DNA of 64,000 bases from Ulva prolifera (taxonomy: Eukaryota > Chlorophyta > Ulvophyceae > Ulvales > Ulvaceae): assembly GCA_023078555.1 (NCBI GenBank), contig CM041199.1:9367315-9431314 (forward strand). Reading direction: 5' to 3'. Shown one piece after another: positions 13,001 through 28,348 of this stretch. How positions within the stretch are numbered: the stretch's first letter is position 1; every line of letters begins with the position of its first letter. Under the pieces are notes generated by a model. The model searched no databases. It was not told the origin of the DNA and saw nothing but the letters and a program-made list of their open reading frames with translations. A program made the position numbers and the translations under genes.

Positions 13001-16000
13001 ATGCAGTGTGTCGGGCACTATGTCGGGCACTATGTTGGGCACTATGTACGCATGGTTCCATGTCCGTGCAGTATGTTGGGCACTATGTTGGGCACTATGT
13101 AGGCATGGTTCCATGTCCGTGCAGTATGTTGGGCACTATGTTGGGCACTATGTAGGCATGGTTCCATGTCCGTGCAATGTGTTGGGCACTATGTTAGGAA
13201 CTATGTAGGCATGGTTCCATGTCCGTGCAGTGTGTTGGGCACTATGTTGGGCACTATGTCGGCATGGTTCCATGTCCGTGCAGTATGTCGGGCACTGTGT
13301 CAGGCACTATGTAGGCATGGTTCCATGTCCGTGCAGTATGCCGGGCACTATGTCGGGCACTATGTAGGCATGGTTCCATGTCCGTGCAGTATGTCGGGTA
13401 CTATGTTGGGCGCTATGTCGGCATGCTTCCATGTCCGTGCAGTATGCTGGGCACTATGTCGGCACTATGTAGGCATGGTTCCATGTCCGTGCAGTGTGTC
13501 GGGCACTATGCCGGGCACTATGTTGGGCACTATGTCGGCATGGTTCCATGTCCATGCAGTGTGTCGGGCACTATGTCGGGCACTATGTTGGGCACTATGT
13601 ACGCATGGTTTCCATGTCCGTGCAGTATGTTGGGCACTATGTTGGGCACTATGTAGGCATGGTTCCATGTCCGTGCAGTGTGTTGGGCACTATGTTGGGC
13701 ACTATGTCGGCATGGTTCCATGTCCGTGCAGTATGTCGGGCACTATGTCAGGCACTTTGTAGGCATGGTTCCATGTCCGTGCAGTATGCTGGGCACCATG
13801 TCGGGCACTATGTACGCATGGTGCCATGTCCTTGCAGTATGTTGGGCACTATGTTGGGCACTATGTCGGCATGGTTCCATGTCCGTGCAGTGTGTCGGGC
13901 ACTATGTCGGGCACTATGTTGGGCACTATGTCGGCATGGTTCCATGTCCGTGCAGTGTGTTGGGCACTATGTTGGGCACTATGTCGGCATGGTTCCATTT
14001 CCGTGCAGTATGTCGGGCACTATGTCAGGCACTATGTAGGCATGGTTCCATGTCCGTGCACTATGTCGGGCACTATGTTGGGCACTATGTAGGCATGGTT
14101 CCATGTCCGTGCAGTATGCCGGGCACTATGTCGGGCACTATGTAGGCATGGTTCCATGTATGTGCGGTATGTCGGGCACTATGTCGGGCGGTATGTTGGG
14201 CACTATGTCGGGCACTGTGTTGGGCACTATGTAGGCATGGTTCCATGTCCGTGCAGTATGCCGGGCACTATGTCGGGCACTATGTAGGCATGGTTCCATG
14301 TCCGTGCAGTATGCCGGGCACTATGTCGGGCACTATGTAGGCATGGTTCCATGTCCGTGCAGTATGCCGGGCACTATGTCGGGCACTATGTTGAGCACTA
14401 TGTCGGCATGGTTCCATGTCCGTGCAGTATGTCGGGCACTATGTCGGGCACTATGTAGGCATGGTTCCATGTCCGTGCAGTATGCCGGGCACTATGTCGG
14501 GCACTATGTAGGCATGGTTCCATGTCCGTGCAGTATGCCGGGCACTATGTCGGGCGGTATGTTGGGCACTATGTCGGGCACTGTGTTGGGCACTATGTAG
14601 GCATGGTTCCATGTCCGTGCAGTATGCCGGGCACTATGTCGGGCACTATGTAGGCATGGTTCCATGTCCGTGCAGTATGCCGGGCACTATGTCGGGCACT
14701 ATGTAGGCATGGTTCCATGTCCGTGCAGTATGCCGGGCACTATGTCGGGCACTATGTTGAGCACTATGTAGGCATGGTTCCATGTCCGTGCAGTATGCCG
14801 GGCACTATGTCGGGCACTATGTAGGCATGGTTCCATGTCCGTGCAGTATGCCGGGCACTATGTCGGGCACTATGTAGGCATGGTTCCATGTCCGTGCAGT
14901 ATGCCGGGCACTATGTCGGGCACTATGTCGGCATGGTTCCATGTCCGTGAAGTATGTCGGGCACTATGTTGGGCACTATGTAGGCATGGTTCCATGTCCG
15001 TGCAGTGTGTCGGGCACTATGCCGGGCACTATGTTGGGCGCTATGTAGGCATGCTTCCATGTCCGTGCAGTATGCCGGGCAATATGTCGGGCACTATGTA
15101 GGCATGGTTCCATGTCCGTGCAGTATGCCGGGCACTATGTCGGGCACTATGTAGGCATGGTTCCATGTCCGTGCGGTATGTCGGGCACTATGTCGGGCAC
15201 TATGTCGGCATGGTTCCATGTCCGTGAAGTATGTCGGGCACTATGTTGGGCACTATGTAGGCATGGTTCCATGTCCGTGCAGTGTGTCGGGCACTATGCC
15301 GGGCACTATGTTGGGCGCTATGTCGGCATGCTTCCATGTCCATGCAGTATGCCGGGCACTATGCCAGGCACTATGTAGGCATGGTTCCATGTCCGTGCAG
15401 TATGCCGGGCACTATGTCGGGCACTATGTAGGCATGGTTCCATGTCCGTGCGGTATGTCGGGCACTATGTCGGGCACTATGTTGGGCACTATGTAGGCAT
15501 GGTTCCATGTACGTGCAGTATGCCGGGCACTATGTCGGGCACTATGTCGGCATGGTTCCATGTCCGTAAAGTATGTCGGGCACTATGTTGGGCACTATGT
15601 AGGCATGGTTCCATGTCCGTGCAGTGTGTCGGGCACTATGCCGGGCTCTATGTTAGGCACTATGTCGGCATGGTTCCATGTCCATGCAGTGTGTCGGGCA
15701 CTATGTCGGGCACTATGTTGGGCACTATGTACGCATGGTTCCATGTCCGTGCAGTATGTTGGGCACTATGTTGGGCACTATGTAGGCATGGTTCCATGTC
15801 CGTGCAGTATGTTGGGCACTATGTTGGGCACTATGTAGGCATGGTTCCATGTCCGTGCAATGTGTTGGGCACTATGTTAGGAACTATGTAGGCATGGTTC
15901 CATGTCCGTGCAGTGTGTTGGGCACTATGTTGGGCACTATGTCGGCATGGTTCCATGTCCGTGCAGTATGTCGGGCACTGTGTCAGGCACTATGTAGGCA

Positions 16001-16588
16001 TGGTTCCATGTCCGTGCAGTATGCCGGGCACTATGTCGGGCACTATGTAGGCATGGTTCCATGTCCGTGCAGTATGTCGGGTACTATGTTGGGCGCTATG
16101 TCGGCATGCTTCCATGTCCGTGCAGTATGCTGGGCACTATGTCGGGCACTATGTAGGCATGGTTCCATGTCCGTGCAGTGTGTCGGGCACTATGCCGGGC
16201 ACTATGTTGGGCACTATGTCGGCATGGTTCCATGTCCATGCAGTGTGTCGGGCACTATGTCGGGCACTATGTTGGGCACTATGTACGCATGGTTCCATGT
16301 CCGTGCAGTATGTTGGGCACTATGTTGGGCACTATGTAGGCATGGTTCCATGTCCGTGCAGTGTGTTGGGCACTATGTTGGGCACTATGTCGGCATGGTT
16401 CCATGTCCGTGCAGTATGTCGGGCACTATGTCAGGCACTTTGTAGGCATGGTTCCATGTCCGTGCAGTATGCTGGGCACCATGTCGGGCACTATGTACGC
16501 ATGGTGCCATGTCCTTGCAGTATGTTGGGCACTATGTTGGGCACTATGTAGGCATGGATCCATGTCCGTGCAGTGTGTTGGGCACTAT
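10075..16588. repeat. Segmental duplication within satellite, offset 3,791 bp
   Basis: About 10,075-12,797 recurs at about 13,867-16,588. Diagnostic shared variants include tgtatgtgcggtatg (10,366 and 14,157), gtccgtaaagtatg (11,774 and 15,565) and gtgccatgtccttgcag (12,713 and 16,504). An extra c at about 10,380 in the first copy changes the offset from 3,792 to 3,791. Confidence 0.8.
11697..13864. repeat. Tandem duplication of a 1,108-bp satellite block
   Basis: About 11,697-12,756 is repeated at about 12,805-13,864. Both copies share gtacgtgcagtatg (11,719 and 12,827), gtccgtaaagtatg and the tgtccttgcag monomer. The second copy differs by small indels, for example tcggcac near 13,460 and ggtttcc near 13,609. 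This duplication lies inside the larger 3,791-bp-offset pair, so at least two rounds of copying occurred. Confidence 0.75.
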
Positions 16589-18815
16589 GTTAGGAACTAT
16601 GTAGGCATGGTTCCATGTCCGTGCAGTGTGTTGGGCACTATGTTGGGCACTATGTCGGCATGGTTCCATGTCCGTGCAGTATGTCGGGCACTATGTCAGG
16701 CACTATGTAGGCATGGTTCCATGTCCGTGCAGTATGCCGGGCACTATGTCGGGCACTATGTAGGCATGGTTCCATGTCCGTGCAGTATGTTGGGCACTAT
16801 GTTGGGCACTATGTAGGCATGGTTCCATGTCCGTGCAGTGTGTCGGGCACTATGTCGGGCACTATGTTGGGGCACTATGTCGGCATGGTTCCATGTCCGT
16901 GCAGTATGTCGGGCACTATGTCAGGCACTATGTAGGCATGGTTCCATGTCCGTGCAGTATGCCGGGCAATATGTCGGGCACTATGTAGGCATGGTTCCAT
17001 GTCCGTGCAGTATGTTGGGCACTATGTTGGGCACTATGTCGGCATGGTTCCATGTCCGTGCAGTATGTCGGGCACTATGTCAGGCACTATGTTGGGCACT
17101 ATGTCGGCATGGTTCCATGTCCGTGCAGTATGTCGGGTACTATGTTGGGCGCTATGTCGGCATGCTTCCATGTCCGTGCAGTATGCCGGGCACTATGTCG
17201 GGCACTATGTAGGCATGGTTCCATGTCCGTGCGGTATGTCGGGCACTATGTCAGGCACTATGTAGGCATGGTTCCATGTCCGTGCAGTATGCTGGGCACT
17301 ATGTCGGGCACTATGTAGGCATGGTTCCATGTCCGTGCAGTATGTTGGGCACTATGTCGGGCACTATGTAGGCATGGTTCCATGTCCGTGCAGTATGTCG
17401 GGCACTATGTCAGGCACTATGTTGGGGCACTATGTCGGCATGGTTCCATGTCCGTGCAGTATGTCGGGTACTATGTTGGGCGCTATGTCGGCATGCTTCC
17501 ATGTCGGTGCAGTATGCCGGGTACTATGTCGGGCACTATGTAGGCATGGTTCCATGTCCGTGCGGTATGTCGGGCACTATGTCAGGCACTATGTAGGCAT
17601 GGTTTCATGTCCGTGCAGTATGCTGGGCACTATGTCGGGCACTATGTAGGCATGGTTCCATGTCCGTGCAGTATGCCGGGCACTATGTCGGGCACTATGT
17701 AGGCATGGTTCCATGTCCGTGCAGTGTGTCGGGCACTATGCCGGGCACTATGTTGGGCACTATGTCGGCATGGTTCCATGTCCGTGCAATATGTCGGGCA
17801 CTATGTCAGGCACTATGTTGGGCACTATGTCGGCATGGTTCCATGTCCGTGCAGTATGTCGGGCACTATGTCAGGCACTATGTTGGGCACTATGTCGGCA
17901 TGGTTCCATGTCCGTGCAGTATGTCGGGTACTATGTTGGGCGCTATGTCGGCATGCTTCCATGTCCGTGCAGTATGCCGGGCACTATGTCGGGCACTATG
18001 TAGGCATGGTTCCATGTCCGTGCGGTATGTTGGGCACTATGTTGGGCACTATGTAGGCATGGTTCCATGTCCGTGCAGTGTGTCGGGCACTATGTCGGGC
18101 ACTATGTTGGGCACTATGTCGGCATGGTTCCATGTCCGTGCAGTATGTCGGGCACTATGTCAGGCACTATGTAGGCATGGTTCCATGTCCGTGCAGTATG
18201 TCGGGCACTATGTCGGGCACTATGTTGGGCACTATGTAGGCATGGTTCCATGTCCGTGCAGTATGCCGGGCACTGTGTCGGGCACTATGTCGGCATGGTT
18301 CCATGTCCGTGCAGTATGCCGGGCACTATGTCGGGCACTATGTTGGGCACTATGTCGGCATGGTTCCATGTCCGTGCAGTGTGTCGGGCACTATGTCGGG
18401 CACTATGTTGGGCACTATGTCGGCATGGTTCCATGTCCGTGCAGTATGTCGGGCACTATGTCAGGCACTATGTAGGCATGGTTCCATGTCCGTGCAGTAT
18501 GTCGGGTACTATGTTGGGCGCTATGTCGGCATGCTTCCATGTCCGTGCAGTATGCCGGGCACTATGTCGGGCACTATGTCGGCATGGTTCCATGTCCGTG
18601 CAGTATGTCGGGTACTATGTTGGGCGCTATGTCGGCATGCTTCCATGTCCGTGCAGTATGCCGGGCACTATGTCAGGCACTATGTAGGCATGGTTCCATG
18701 TCCGTGCAGTATGTTGGGCACTATGTCGGGCACTATGTAGGCATGGTTCCATGTCCGTGCGGTATGTCGGGCACTATGTCGGGCACTATGTCGGGCACTA
18801 TGTAGGCATGGTTCC

Positions 18816-21800
18816 ATGTCCGTGCGGTATGTCGGGCACTATGTCGGGCACTATGTTGGGCACTATGTCGGCATGGTTCCATGTCCGTGCAGTATGTCGG
18901 GTACTATGTTGGGCGCTATGTCGGCATGCTTCCATGTCCGTGCAGTATGCCGGGCACTATGTCGGGCACTATGTAGGCATGGTTCCATGTCCGTGCGGTA
19001 TGTCGGGCACTATGTCGGGCACTATGTTGGGCACTATGTAGGCATGGTTCCATGTCCGTGCAGTATGCCGGGCACTGTGTCGGGCACTATGTCGGCATGG
19101 TTCCATGTCCGTGAAGTATGCCGGGCAATATGTCGGGCACTATGTAGGCATGGTTCCATGTCCGTGCAGTATGCCGGGCAATATGTCGGGCACTATGTAG
19201 GCATGGTTCCATGTCCGTGCGGTATGTCGGGCACTATGTCGGGCACTATGTCGGCATGGTTCCATGTCCGTGCGGTATGTCGGGCAATATGTCAGGCACT
19301 ATGTAGGCATGGTTCCATGTCCGTGCAGTATGTTGGGCACTATGTCGGGCACTATGTAGGCATGGTTCCATGTCCGTGCGGTATGTCGGGCACTATGTCG
19401 GGCACTATGTTGGGCACTATGTCGGCATGGTTCCATGTCCGTGCAGTATGTCGGGTACTATGTTGGGCGCTATGTCGGCATGCTTCCATGTCCGTGCAGT
19501 ATGCCGGGCACTATGTCGGGCACTATGTAGGCATGGTTCCATGTCCGTGCGGTATGTCGGGCACTATGTCGGGCACTATGTTGGGCACTATGTAGGCATG
19601 GTTCCATGTCCGTGCAGTATGCCGGGCACTGTGTCGGGCACTATGTCGGCATGGTTCCATGTCCGTGAAGTATGTCGGGCACTATGTTGGGCACTATGTA
19701 GGCATGGTTCCATGTCCGTGCAGAATGCCGGGCACTATGTCGGGCACTATGTTGGGCACTATGTCGGCATGGTTCCATGTCCGTGCAGTATGTCGGGTAC
19801 TATGTTGGGCGCTATGTCGGCATGCTTCCATGTCCGTGCAGTATGCCGGGCACTATGTCGGGCACTATGTAGGCATGGTTCCATGTCCGTGCGGTATGTC
19901 GGGCACTATGTCAGGCACTATGTAGGCATGGTTCCATGTCCGTGCAGTATGCTGGGCACTATGTCGGGCACTATGTAGGCATGGTTCCATGTCCGTGCAG
20001 TATGTTGGGCACTATGTCGGGCACTATGTAGGCATGGTTCCATGTCCGTGCAGTATGTCGGGCACTATGTCAGGCACTATGTTGGGCACTATGTCGGCAT
20101 GGTTCCATGTCCGTGCAGTATGTCGGGTACTATGTTGGGCGCTATGTCGGCATGGTTCCATGTCCGTGAAGTATGCCGGGCACTATGTCGGGCACTATGT
20201 AGGCATGGTTCCATGTCCGTGCGGTATGTCGGGCACTATGTCGGGCACTATGTTGGGCACTATGTCGGCATGGTTCCATGTCCGTGCAGTATGTCGGGTA
20301 CTATGTTGGGCGCTATGTCGGCATGCTTCCATGTCCGTGCAGTATGCCGGGCACTATGTCGGGCACTATGTAGGCATGGTTCCATGTCCGTGCGGTATGT
20401 CGGGCACTATGTCGGGCACTATGTTGGGCACTATGTAGGCATGGTTCCATGTCCGTGCAGTATGCCGGGCACTGTGTCGGGCACTATGTCGGCATGGTTC
20501 CATGTCCGTGAAGTATGTCGGGCACTATGTTGGGCACTATGTAGGCATGGTTCCATGTCCGTGCAGTATGCCGGGCACTATGTCGGGCACTATGTTGGGC
20601 ACTATGTCGGCATGGTTCCATGTCCGTGCAGTATGTCGGGCACTATGTCGGGCACTATGTAGGCCTGGTTCCATGTCCGTGCAGTGTGTCGGGCACTATG
20701 CCGGGCACTATGTTGGGCACTATGTCGGCATGGTTCCATGTCCATGCAGTGTGTCGGGCACTATGTCGGGCACTATGTTGGGCACTATGTACGCATGGTT
20801 CCATGTCCGTGCAGTATGTTGGGCACTATGTCGGGCACTATGTAGGCATGGTTCCATGTCCGTGCGGTATGTCGGGCACTATGCCGGGCACTATGTCGGG
20901 CACTATGTAGGCATGGTTCCATGTCCGTGCGGTATGTCGGGCACTATGTCAGGCACTATGTAGGCATGGTTCCATGTCCGTGCAGTATGCTGGGCACTAT
21001 GTCGGGCACTATGTAGGCATGGTTCCATGTCCGTGCAGTATGTTGGGCACTATGTCGGGCACTATGTAGGCATGGTTCCATGTCCGTGCAGTATGTCGGG
21101 CACTATGTCAGGCACTATGTTGGGCACTATGTCGGCATGGTTCCATGTCCGTGCAGTATGTCGGGTACTATGTTGGGCGCTATGTCGGCATGGTTCCATG
21201 TCCGTGAAGTATGCCGGGCACTATGTCGGGCACTATGTAGGCATGGTTCCATGTCCGTGCGGTATGTCGGGCACTATGTCGGGCACTATGTTGGGCACTA
21301 TGTCGGCATGGTTCCATGTCCGTGCAGTATGTCGGGTACTATGTTGGGCGCTATGTCGGCATGCTTCCATGTCCGTGCAGTATGCCGGGCACTATGTCGG
21401 GCACTATGTAGGCATGGTTCCATGTCCGTGCGGTATGTCGGGCACTATGTCGGGCACTATGTTGGGCACTATGTAGGCATGGTTCCATGTCCGTGCAGTA
21501 TGCCGGGCACTGTGTCGGGCACTATGTCGGCATGGTTCCATGTCCGTGAAGTATGTCGGGCACTATGTTGGGCACTATGTAGGCATGGTTCCATGTCCGT
21601 GCAGTATGCCGGGCACTATGTCGGGCACTATGTTGGGCACTATGTCGGCATGGTTCCATGTCCGTGCAGTATGTCGGGCACTATGTCGGGCACTATGTAG
21701 GCCTGGTTCCATGTCCGTGCAGTGTGTCGGGCACTATGCCGGGCACTATGTTGGGCACTATGTCGGCATGGTTCCATGTCCATGCAGTGTGTCGGGCACT

Positions 21801-24800
21801 ATGTCGGGCACTATGTTGGGCACTATGTACGCATGGTTCCATGTCCGTGCAGTATGTTGGGCACTATGTCGGGCACTATGTAGGCATGGTTCCATGTCCG
21901 TGCGGTATGTCGGGCACTATGTCGGGCACTATGTCGGGCACTATGTAGGCATGGTTCCATGTCCGTGCGGTATGTCGGGCACTATGTCGGGCACTATGTT
22001 GGGCACTATGTCGGCATGGTTCCATGTCCGTGCAGTATGTCGGGTACTATGTTGGGCGCTATGTCGGCATGCTTCCATGTCCGTGCAGTATGCCGGGCAC
22101 TATGTCGGGCACTATGTAGGCATGGTTCCATGTCCGTGCGGTATGTCGGGCACTATGTCGGGCACTATGTTGGGCACTATGTAGGCATGGTTCCATGTCC
22201 GTGCAGTATGCCGGGCACTGTGTCGGGCACTATGTCGGCATGGTTCCATGTCCGTGAAGTATGCCGGGCAATATGTCGGGCACTATGTAGGCATGGTTCC
22301 ATGTCCGTGCAGTATGCCGGGCAATATGTCGGGCACTATGTAGGCATGGTTCCATGTCCGTGCGGTATGTCGGGCACTATGTCGGGCACTATGTCGGCAT
22401 GGTTCCATGTCCGTGCGGTATGTCGGGCAATATGTCAGGCACTATGTAGGCATGGTTCCATGTCCGTGCAGTATGTTGGGCACTATGTCGGGCACTATGT
22501 AGGCATGGTTCCATGTCCGTGCGGTATGTCGGGCACTATGTCGGGCACTATGTTGGGCACTATGTCGGCATGGTTCCATGTCCGTGCAGTATGTCGGGTA
22601 CTATGTTGGGCGCTATGTCGGCATGCTTCCATGTCCGTGCAGTATGCCGGGCACTATGTCGGGCACTATGTAGGCATGGTTCCATGTCCGTGCGGTATGT
22701 CGGGCACTATGTCGGGCACTATGTTGGGCACTATGTAGGCATGGTTCCATGTCCGTGCAGTATGCCGGGCACTGTGTCGGGCACTATGTCGGCATGGTTC
22801 CATGTCCGTGAAGTATGTCGGGCACTATGTTGGGCACTATGTAGGCATGGTTCCATGTCCGTGCAGTATGCCGGGCACTATGTCGGGCACTATGTTGGGC
22901 ACTATGTCGGCATGGTTCCATGTCCGTGCAGTATGTCGGGTACTATGTTGGGCGCTTTGTCGGCATGCTTCCATGTCCGTGCAGTATGCCGGGCACTATG
23001 TCGGGCACTATGTAGGCATGGTTCCATGTCCGTGCGGTATGTCGGGCACTATGTCAGGCACTATGTAGGCATGGTTCCATGTCCGTGCAGTATGCTGGGC
23101 ACTATGTCGGGCACTATGTAGGCATGGTTCCATGTCCGTGCAGTATGTTGGGCACTACGTCGGGCACTATGTTGGGCACTATGTCGGCATGGTTCCATGT
23201 CCGTGCGGTATGTCGGGCACTATGTCAGGCACTATGTAGGCATGGTTCCATGTCCGTGCAGTATGCCGGGCACTATGTTGGGCACTATGTCGGCATGGTT
23301 CCATGTCCATGCAGTGTGTCGGGCACTATGTCGGGCACTATGTTGGGCACTATGTACGCATGGTTCCATGTCCGTGCAGTATGTTGGGCACTATGTCGGG
23401 CACTATGTAGGCATGGTTCCATGTCCGTGCGGTATGTCGGGCACTATGCCGGGCACTATGTCGGGCACTATGTAGGCATGGTTCCATGTCCGTGCGGTAT
23501 GTCGGGCACTATGTCAGGCACTATGTAGGCATGGTTCCATGTCCGTGCAGTATGCTGGGCACTATGTCGGGCACTATGTAGGCATGGTTCCATGTCCGTG
23601 CAGTATGTTGGGCACTATGTCGGGCACTATGTAGGCATGGTTCCATGTCCGTGCAGTATGTCGGGCACTATGTCAGGCACTATGTTGGGCACTATGTCGG
23701 CATGGTTCCATGTCCGTGCAGTATGTCGGGTACTATGTTGGGCGCTATGTCGGCATGGTTCCATGTCCGTGAAGTATGCCGGGCACTATGTCGGGCACTA
23801 TGTAGGCATGGTTCCATGTCCGTGCGGTATGTCGGGCACTATGTCGGGCACTATGTTGGGCACTATGTCGGCATGGTTCCATGTCCGTGCAGTATGTCGG
23901 GTACTATGTTGGGCGCTATGTCGGCATGCTTCCATGTCCGTGCAGTATGCCGGGCACTATGTCGGGCACTATGTAGGCATGGTTCCATGTCCGTGCGGTA
24001 TGTCGGGCACTATGTCGGGCACTATGTTGGGCACTATGTAGGCATGGTTCCATGTCCGTGCAGTATGCCGGGCACTGTGTCGGGCACTATGTCGGCATGG
24101 TTCCATGTCCGTGAAGTATGTCGGGCACTATGTTGGGCACTATGTAGGCATGGTTCCATGTCCGTGCAGTATGCCGGGCACTATGTCGGGCACTATGTTG
24201 GGCACTATGTCGGCATGGTTCCATGTCCGTGCAGTATGTCGGGCACTATGTCGGGCACTATGTAGGCCTGGTTCCATGTCCGTGCAGTGTGTCGGGCACT
24301 ATGCCGGGCACTATGTTGGGCACTATGTCGGCATGGTTCCATGTCCATGCAGTGTGTCGGGCACTATGTCGGGCACTATGTTGGGCACTATGTACGCATG
24401 GTTCCATGTCCGTGCAGTATGTTGGGCACTATGTCGGGCACTATGTAGGCATGGTTCCATGTCCGTGCGGTATGTCGGGCACTATGTCGGGCACTATGTC
24501 GGGCACTATGTAGGCATGGTTCCATGTCCGTGCGGTATGTCGGGCACTATGTCGGGCACTATGTTGGGCACTATGTCGGCATGGTTCCATGTCCGTGCAG
24601 TATGTCGGGTACTATGTTGGGCGCTATGTCGGCATGCTTCCATGTCCGTGCAGTATGCCGGGCACTATGTCGGGCACTATGTAGGCATGGTTCCATGTCC
24701 GTGCGGTATGTCGGGCACTATGTCGGGCACTATGTTGGGCACTATGTAGGCATGGTTCCATGTCCGTGCAGTATGCCGGGCACTGTGTCGGGCACTATGT

Positions 24801-26400
24801 CGGCATGGTTCCATGTCCGTGAAGTATGCCGGGCAATATGTCGGGCACTATGTAGGCATGGTTCCATGTCCGTGCAGTATGCCGGGCAATATGTCGGGCA
24901 CTATGTAGGCATGGTTCCATGTCCGTGCGGTATGTCGGGCACTATGTCGGGCACTATGTCGGCATGGTTCCATGTCCGTGCGGTATGTCGGGCAATATGT
25001 CAGGCACTATGTAGGCATGGTTCCATGTCCGTGCAGTATGTTGGGCACTATGTCGGGCACTATGTAGGCATGGTTCCATGTCCGTGCGGTATGTCGGGCA
25101 CTATGTCGGGCACTATGTTGGGCACTATGTCGGCATGGTTCCATGTCCGTGCAGTATGTCGGGTACTATGTTGGGCGCTATGTCGGCATGCTTCCATGTC
25201 CGTGCAGTATGCCGGGCACTATGTCGGGCACTATGTAGGCATGGTTCCATGTCCGTGCGGTATGTCGGGCACTATGTCGGGCACTATGTTGGGCACTATG
25301 TAGGCATGGTTCCATGTCCGTGCAGTATGCCGGGCACTGTGTCGGGCACTATGTCGGCATGGTTCCATGTCCGTGAAGTATGTCGGGCACTATGTTGGGC
25401 ACTATGTAGGCATGGTTCCATGTCCGTGCAGTATGCCGGGCACTATGTCGGGCACTATGTTGGGCACTATGTCGGCATGGTTCCATGTCCGTGCAGTATG
25501 TCGGGTACTATGTTGGGCGCTTTGTCGGCATGCTTCCATGTCCGTGCAGTATGCCGGGCACTATGTCGGGCACTATGTAGGCATGGTTCCATGTCCGTGC
25601 GGTATGTCGGGCACTATGTCAGGCACTATGTAGGCATGGTTCCATGTCCGTGCAGTATGCTGGGCACTATGTCGGGCACTATGTAGGCATGGTTCCATGT
25701 CCGTGCAGTATGTTGGGCACTATGTCGGGCACTATGTAGGCATGGTTCCATGTCCGTGCAGTATGTCGGGCACTATGTCAGGCACTATGTTGGGCACTAT
25801 GTCGGCATGGTTCCATGTCCGTGCAGTATGTCGGGTACTATGTTGGGCGCTATGTCGGCATGGTTCCATGTCCGTGAAGTATGCCGGGCACTATGTCGGG
25901 CACTATGTAGGCATGGTTCCATGTCCGTGCGGTATGTCGGGCACTATGTCGGGCACTATGTTGGGCACTATGTCGGCATGGTTCCATGTCCGTGCAGTAT
26001 GTCGGGTACTATGTTGGGCGCTATGTCGGCATGCTTCCATGTCCGTGCAGTATGCCGGGCACTATGTCGGGCACTATGTAGGCATGGTTCCATGTCCGTG
26101 CGGTATGTCGGGCACTATGTCGGGCACTATGTTGGGCACTATGTAGGCATGGTTCCATGTCCGTGCAGTATGCCGGGCACTGTGTCGGGCACTATGTCGG
26201 CATGGTTCCATGTCCGTGAAGTATGTCGGGCACTATGTTGGGCACTATGTAGGCATGGTTCCATGTCCGTGCAGTATGCCGGGCACTATGTCGGGCACTA
26301 TGTTGGGCACTATGTCGGCATGGTTCCATGTCCGTGCAGTATGTCGGGCACTATGTCGGGCACTATGTAGGCCTGGTTCCATGTCCGTGCAGTGTGTCGG
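18816..26400. repeat. 2,105-bp higher-order repeat in satellite
   Basis: Two blocks alternate. Block P starts at 18,816, 21,959, 24,524 and again at 28,504. Block Q starts at 19,989, 21,027, 23,592 and 25,697. P to Q spacing is 1,173 bp in two cases and Q to P spacing is 932 bp in two cases, giving a full higher-order unit of 2,105 bp. One P to Q interval is longer by 460 bp, and one Q to Q interval is 1,038 bp. Monomers with gtgcggtatg, gtgaagtatg and gtactatgttgggcgc are regularly placed in each unit. Confidence 0.75.
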
Positions 26401-26939
26401 GCACTATGCCGGGCACTATGTTGGGCACTATGTCGGCATGGTTCCATGTCCATGCAGTGTGTCGGGCACTATGTCGGGCACTATGTTGGGCACTATGTAC
26501 GCATGGTTCCATGTCCGTGCAGTATGTTGGGCACTATGTTGGGCAATATGTAGGCATGGTTCCATGTCCGTGCAGTGTGTTGGGCACTATGTTGGGCACT
26601 ATGTCGGCATGGTTCCATGTCCGTGCAGTATGTCGGGCACTATGTCAGGCACTTTGTAGGCATGGTTCCATGTCCGTGCAGTATGCTGGGCACCATGTCG
26701 GGCACTATGTAGGCATGGTGCCATGTCCGTGCAGTATGTTGGGCACTATGTTGGGCACTATGTAGGCATGGATCCATGTCCGTGCAGTGTGTTGGGCACT
26801 ATGTTAGGAACTATGTAGGCATGGTTCCATGTCCGTGCAGTGTGTTGGGCACTATGTCAGGCACTATGTACGCATGGTTCCATGTCCGTGCAGTATGTTG
26901 GGCACTATGTTGGGCAATATGTAGGCATGGTTCCATGTC

Positions 26940-28348
26940 CGTGCAGTGTGTTGGGCACTATGTTGGGCACTATGTCGGCATGGTTCCATGTCCGTGCAGT
27001 ATGTCGGGCACTATGTCAGGCACTATGTAGGCATGGTTCCATGTCCGTGCAGTATGCCGGGCACTATGTCGGGCACTATGTAGGCATGGTTCCATGTCCG
27101 TGCAGTATGTTGGGCACTATGTTGGGCACTATGTAGGCATGGTTCCATGTCCGTGCAGTGTGTCGGGCACTATGTCGGGCACTATGTTGGGCACTATGTC
27201 GGCATGGTTCCATGTCCGTGCAGTATGTCGGGCACTATGTCAGGCACTATGTAGGCATGGTTCCATGTCCGTGCAGTATGCCGGGCAATATGTCGGGCAC
27301 TATGTAGGCATGGTTCCATGTCCGTGCAGTATGTTGGGCACTATGTTGGGCACTATGTCGGCATGGTTCCATGTCCGTGCAGTATGTCGGGCACTATGTC
27401 AGGCACTATGTTGGGCACTATGTCGGCATGGTTCCATGTCCGTGCAGTATGTCGGGTACTATGTTGGGCGCTATGTCGGCATGCTTCCATGTCCGTGCAG
27501 TATGCCGGGCACTATGTCGGGCACTATGTAGGCATGGTTCCATGTCCGTGCGGTATGTCGGGCACTATGTCAGGCACTATGTAGGCATGGTTCCATGTCC
27601 GTGCAGTATGCTGGGCACTATGTCGGGCACTATGTAGGCATGGTTCCATGTCCGTGCAGTATGTTGGGCACTATGTCGGGCACTATGTAGGCATGGTTCC
27701 ATGTCCGTGCAGTATGTCGGGCACTATGTCAGGCACTATGTTGGGCACTATGTCGGCATGGTTCCATGTCCGTGCAGTATGTCGGGGTACTATGTTGGGC
27801 GCTATGTCGGCATGCTTCCATGTCGGTGCAGTATGCCGGGTACTATGTCGGGCACTATGTAGGCATGGTTCCATGTCCGTGCGGTATGTCGGGCACTATG
27901 TCAGGCACTATGTAGGCATGGTTTCATGTCCGTGCAGTATGCTGGGCACTATGTCGGGCACTATGTAGGCATGGTTCCATGTCCGTGCAGTATGCCGGGC
28001 ACTATGTCGGGCACTATGTAGGCATGGTTCCATGTCCGTGCAGTGTGTCGGGCACTATGCCGGGCACTATGTTGGGCACTATGTCGGCATGGTTCCATGT
28101 CCGTGCAGTATGTCGGGCACTATGTCAGGCACTATGTTGGGCACTATGTCGGCATGGTTCCATGTCCGTGCAGTATGTCGGGCACTATGTCAGGCACTAT
28201 GTTGGGCACTATGTCGGCATGGTTCCATGTCCGTGCAGTATGTCGGGTACTATGTTGGGCGCTATGTCGGCATGCTTCCATGTCCGTGCAGTATGCCGGG
28301 CACTATGTCGGGCACTATGTAGGCATGGTTCCATGTCCGTGCGGTATG
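26940..28348. repeat. Distant copy of satellite block 16,620-18,030
   Basis: The monomer order at about 26,940-28,348 matches about 16,620-18,030 at an offset of 10,319-10,320. Shared rare variants include tgtcggtgcagtatgccgggtac (17,503 and 27,822) and ggtttcatgtccg. The offset shifts by one at single extra g bases, such as ttggggcac at 16,869. A large block was copied across other higher-order units, as in unequal exchange or conversion. Confidence 0.7.
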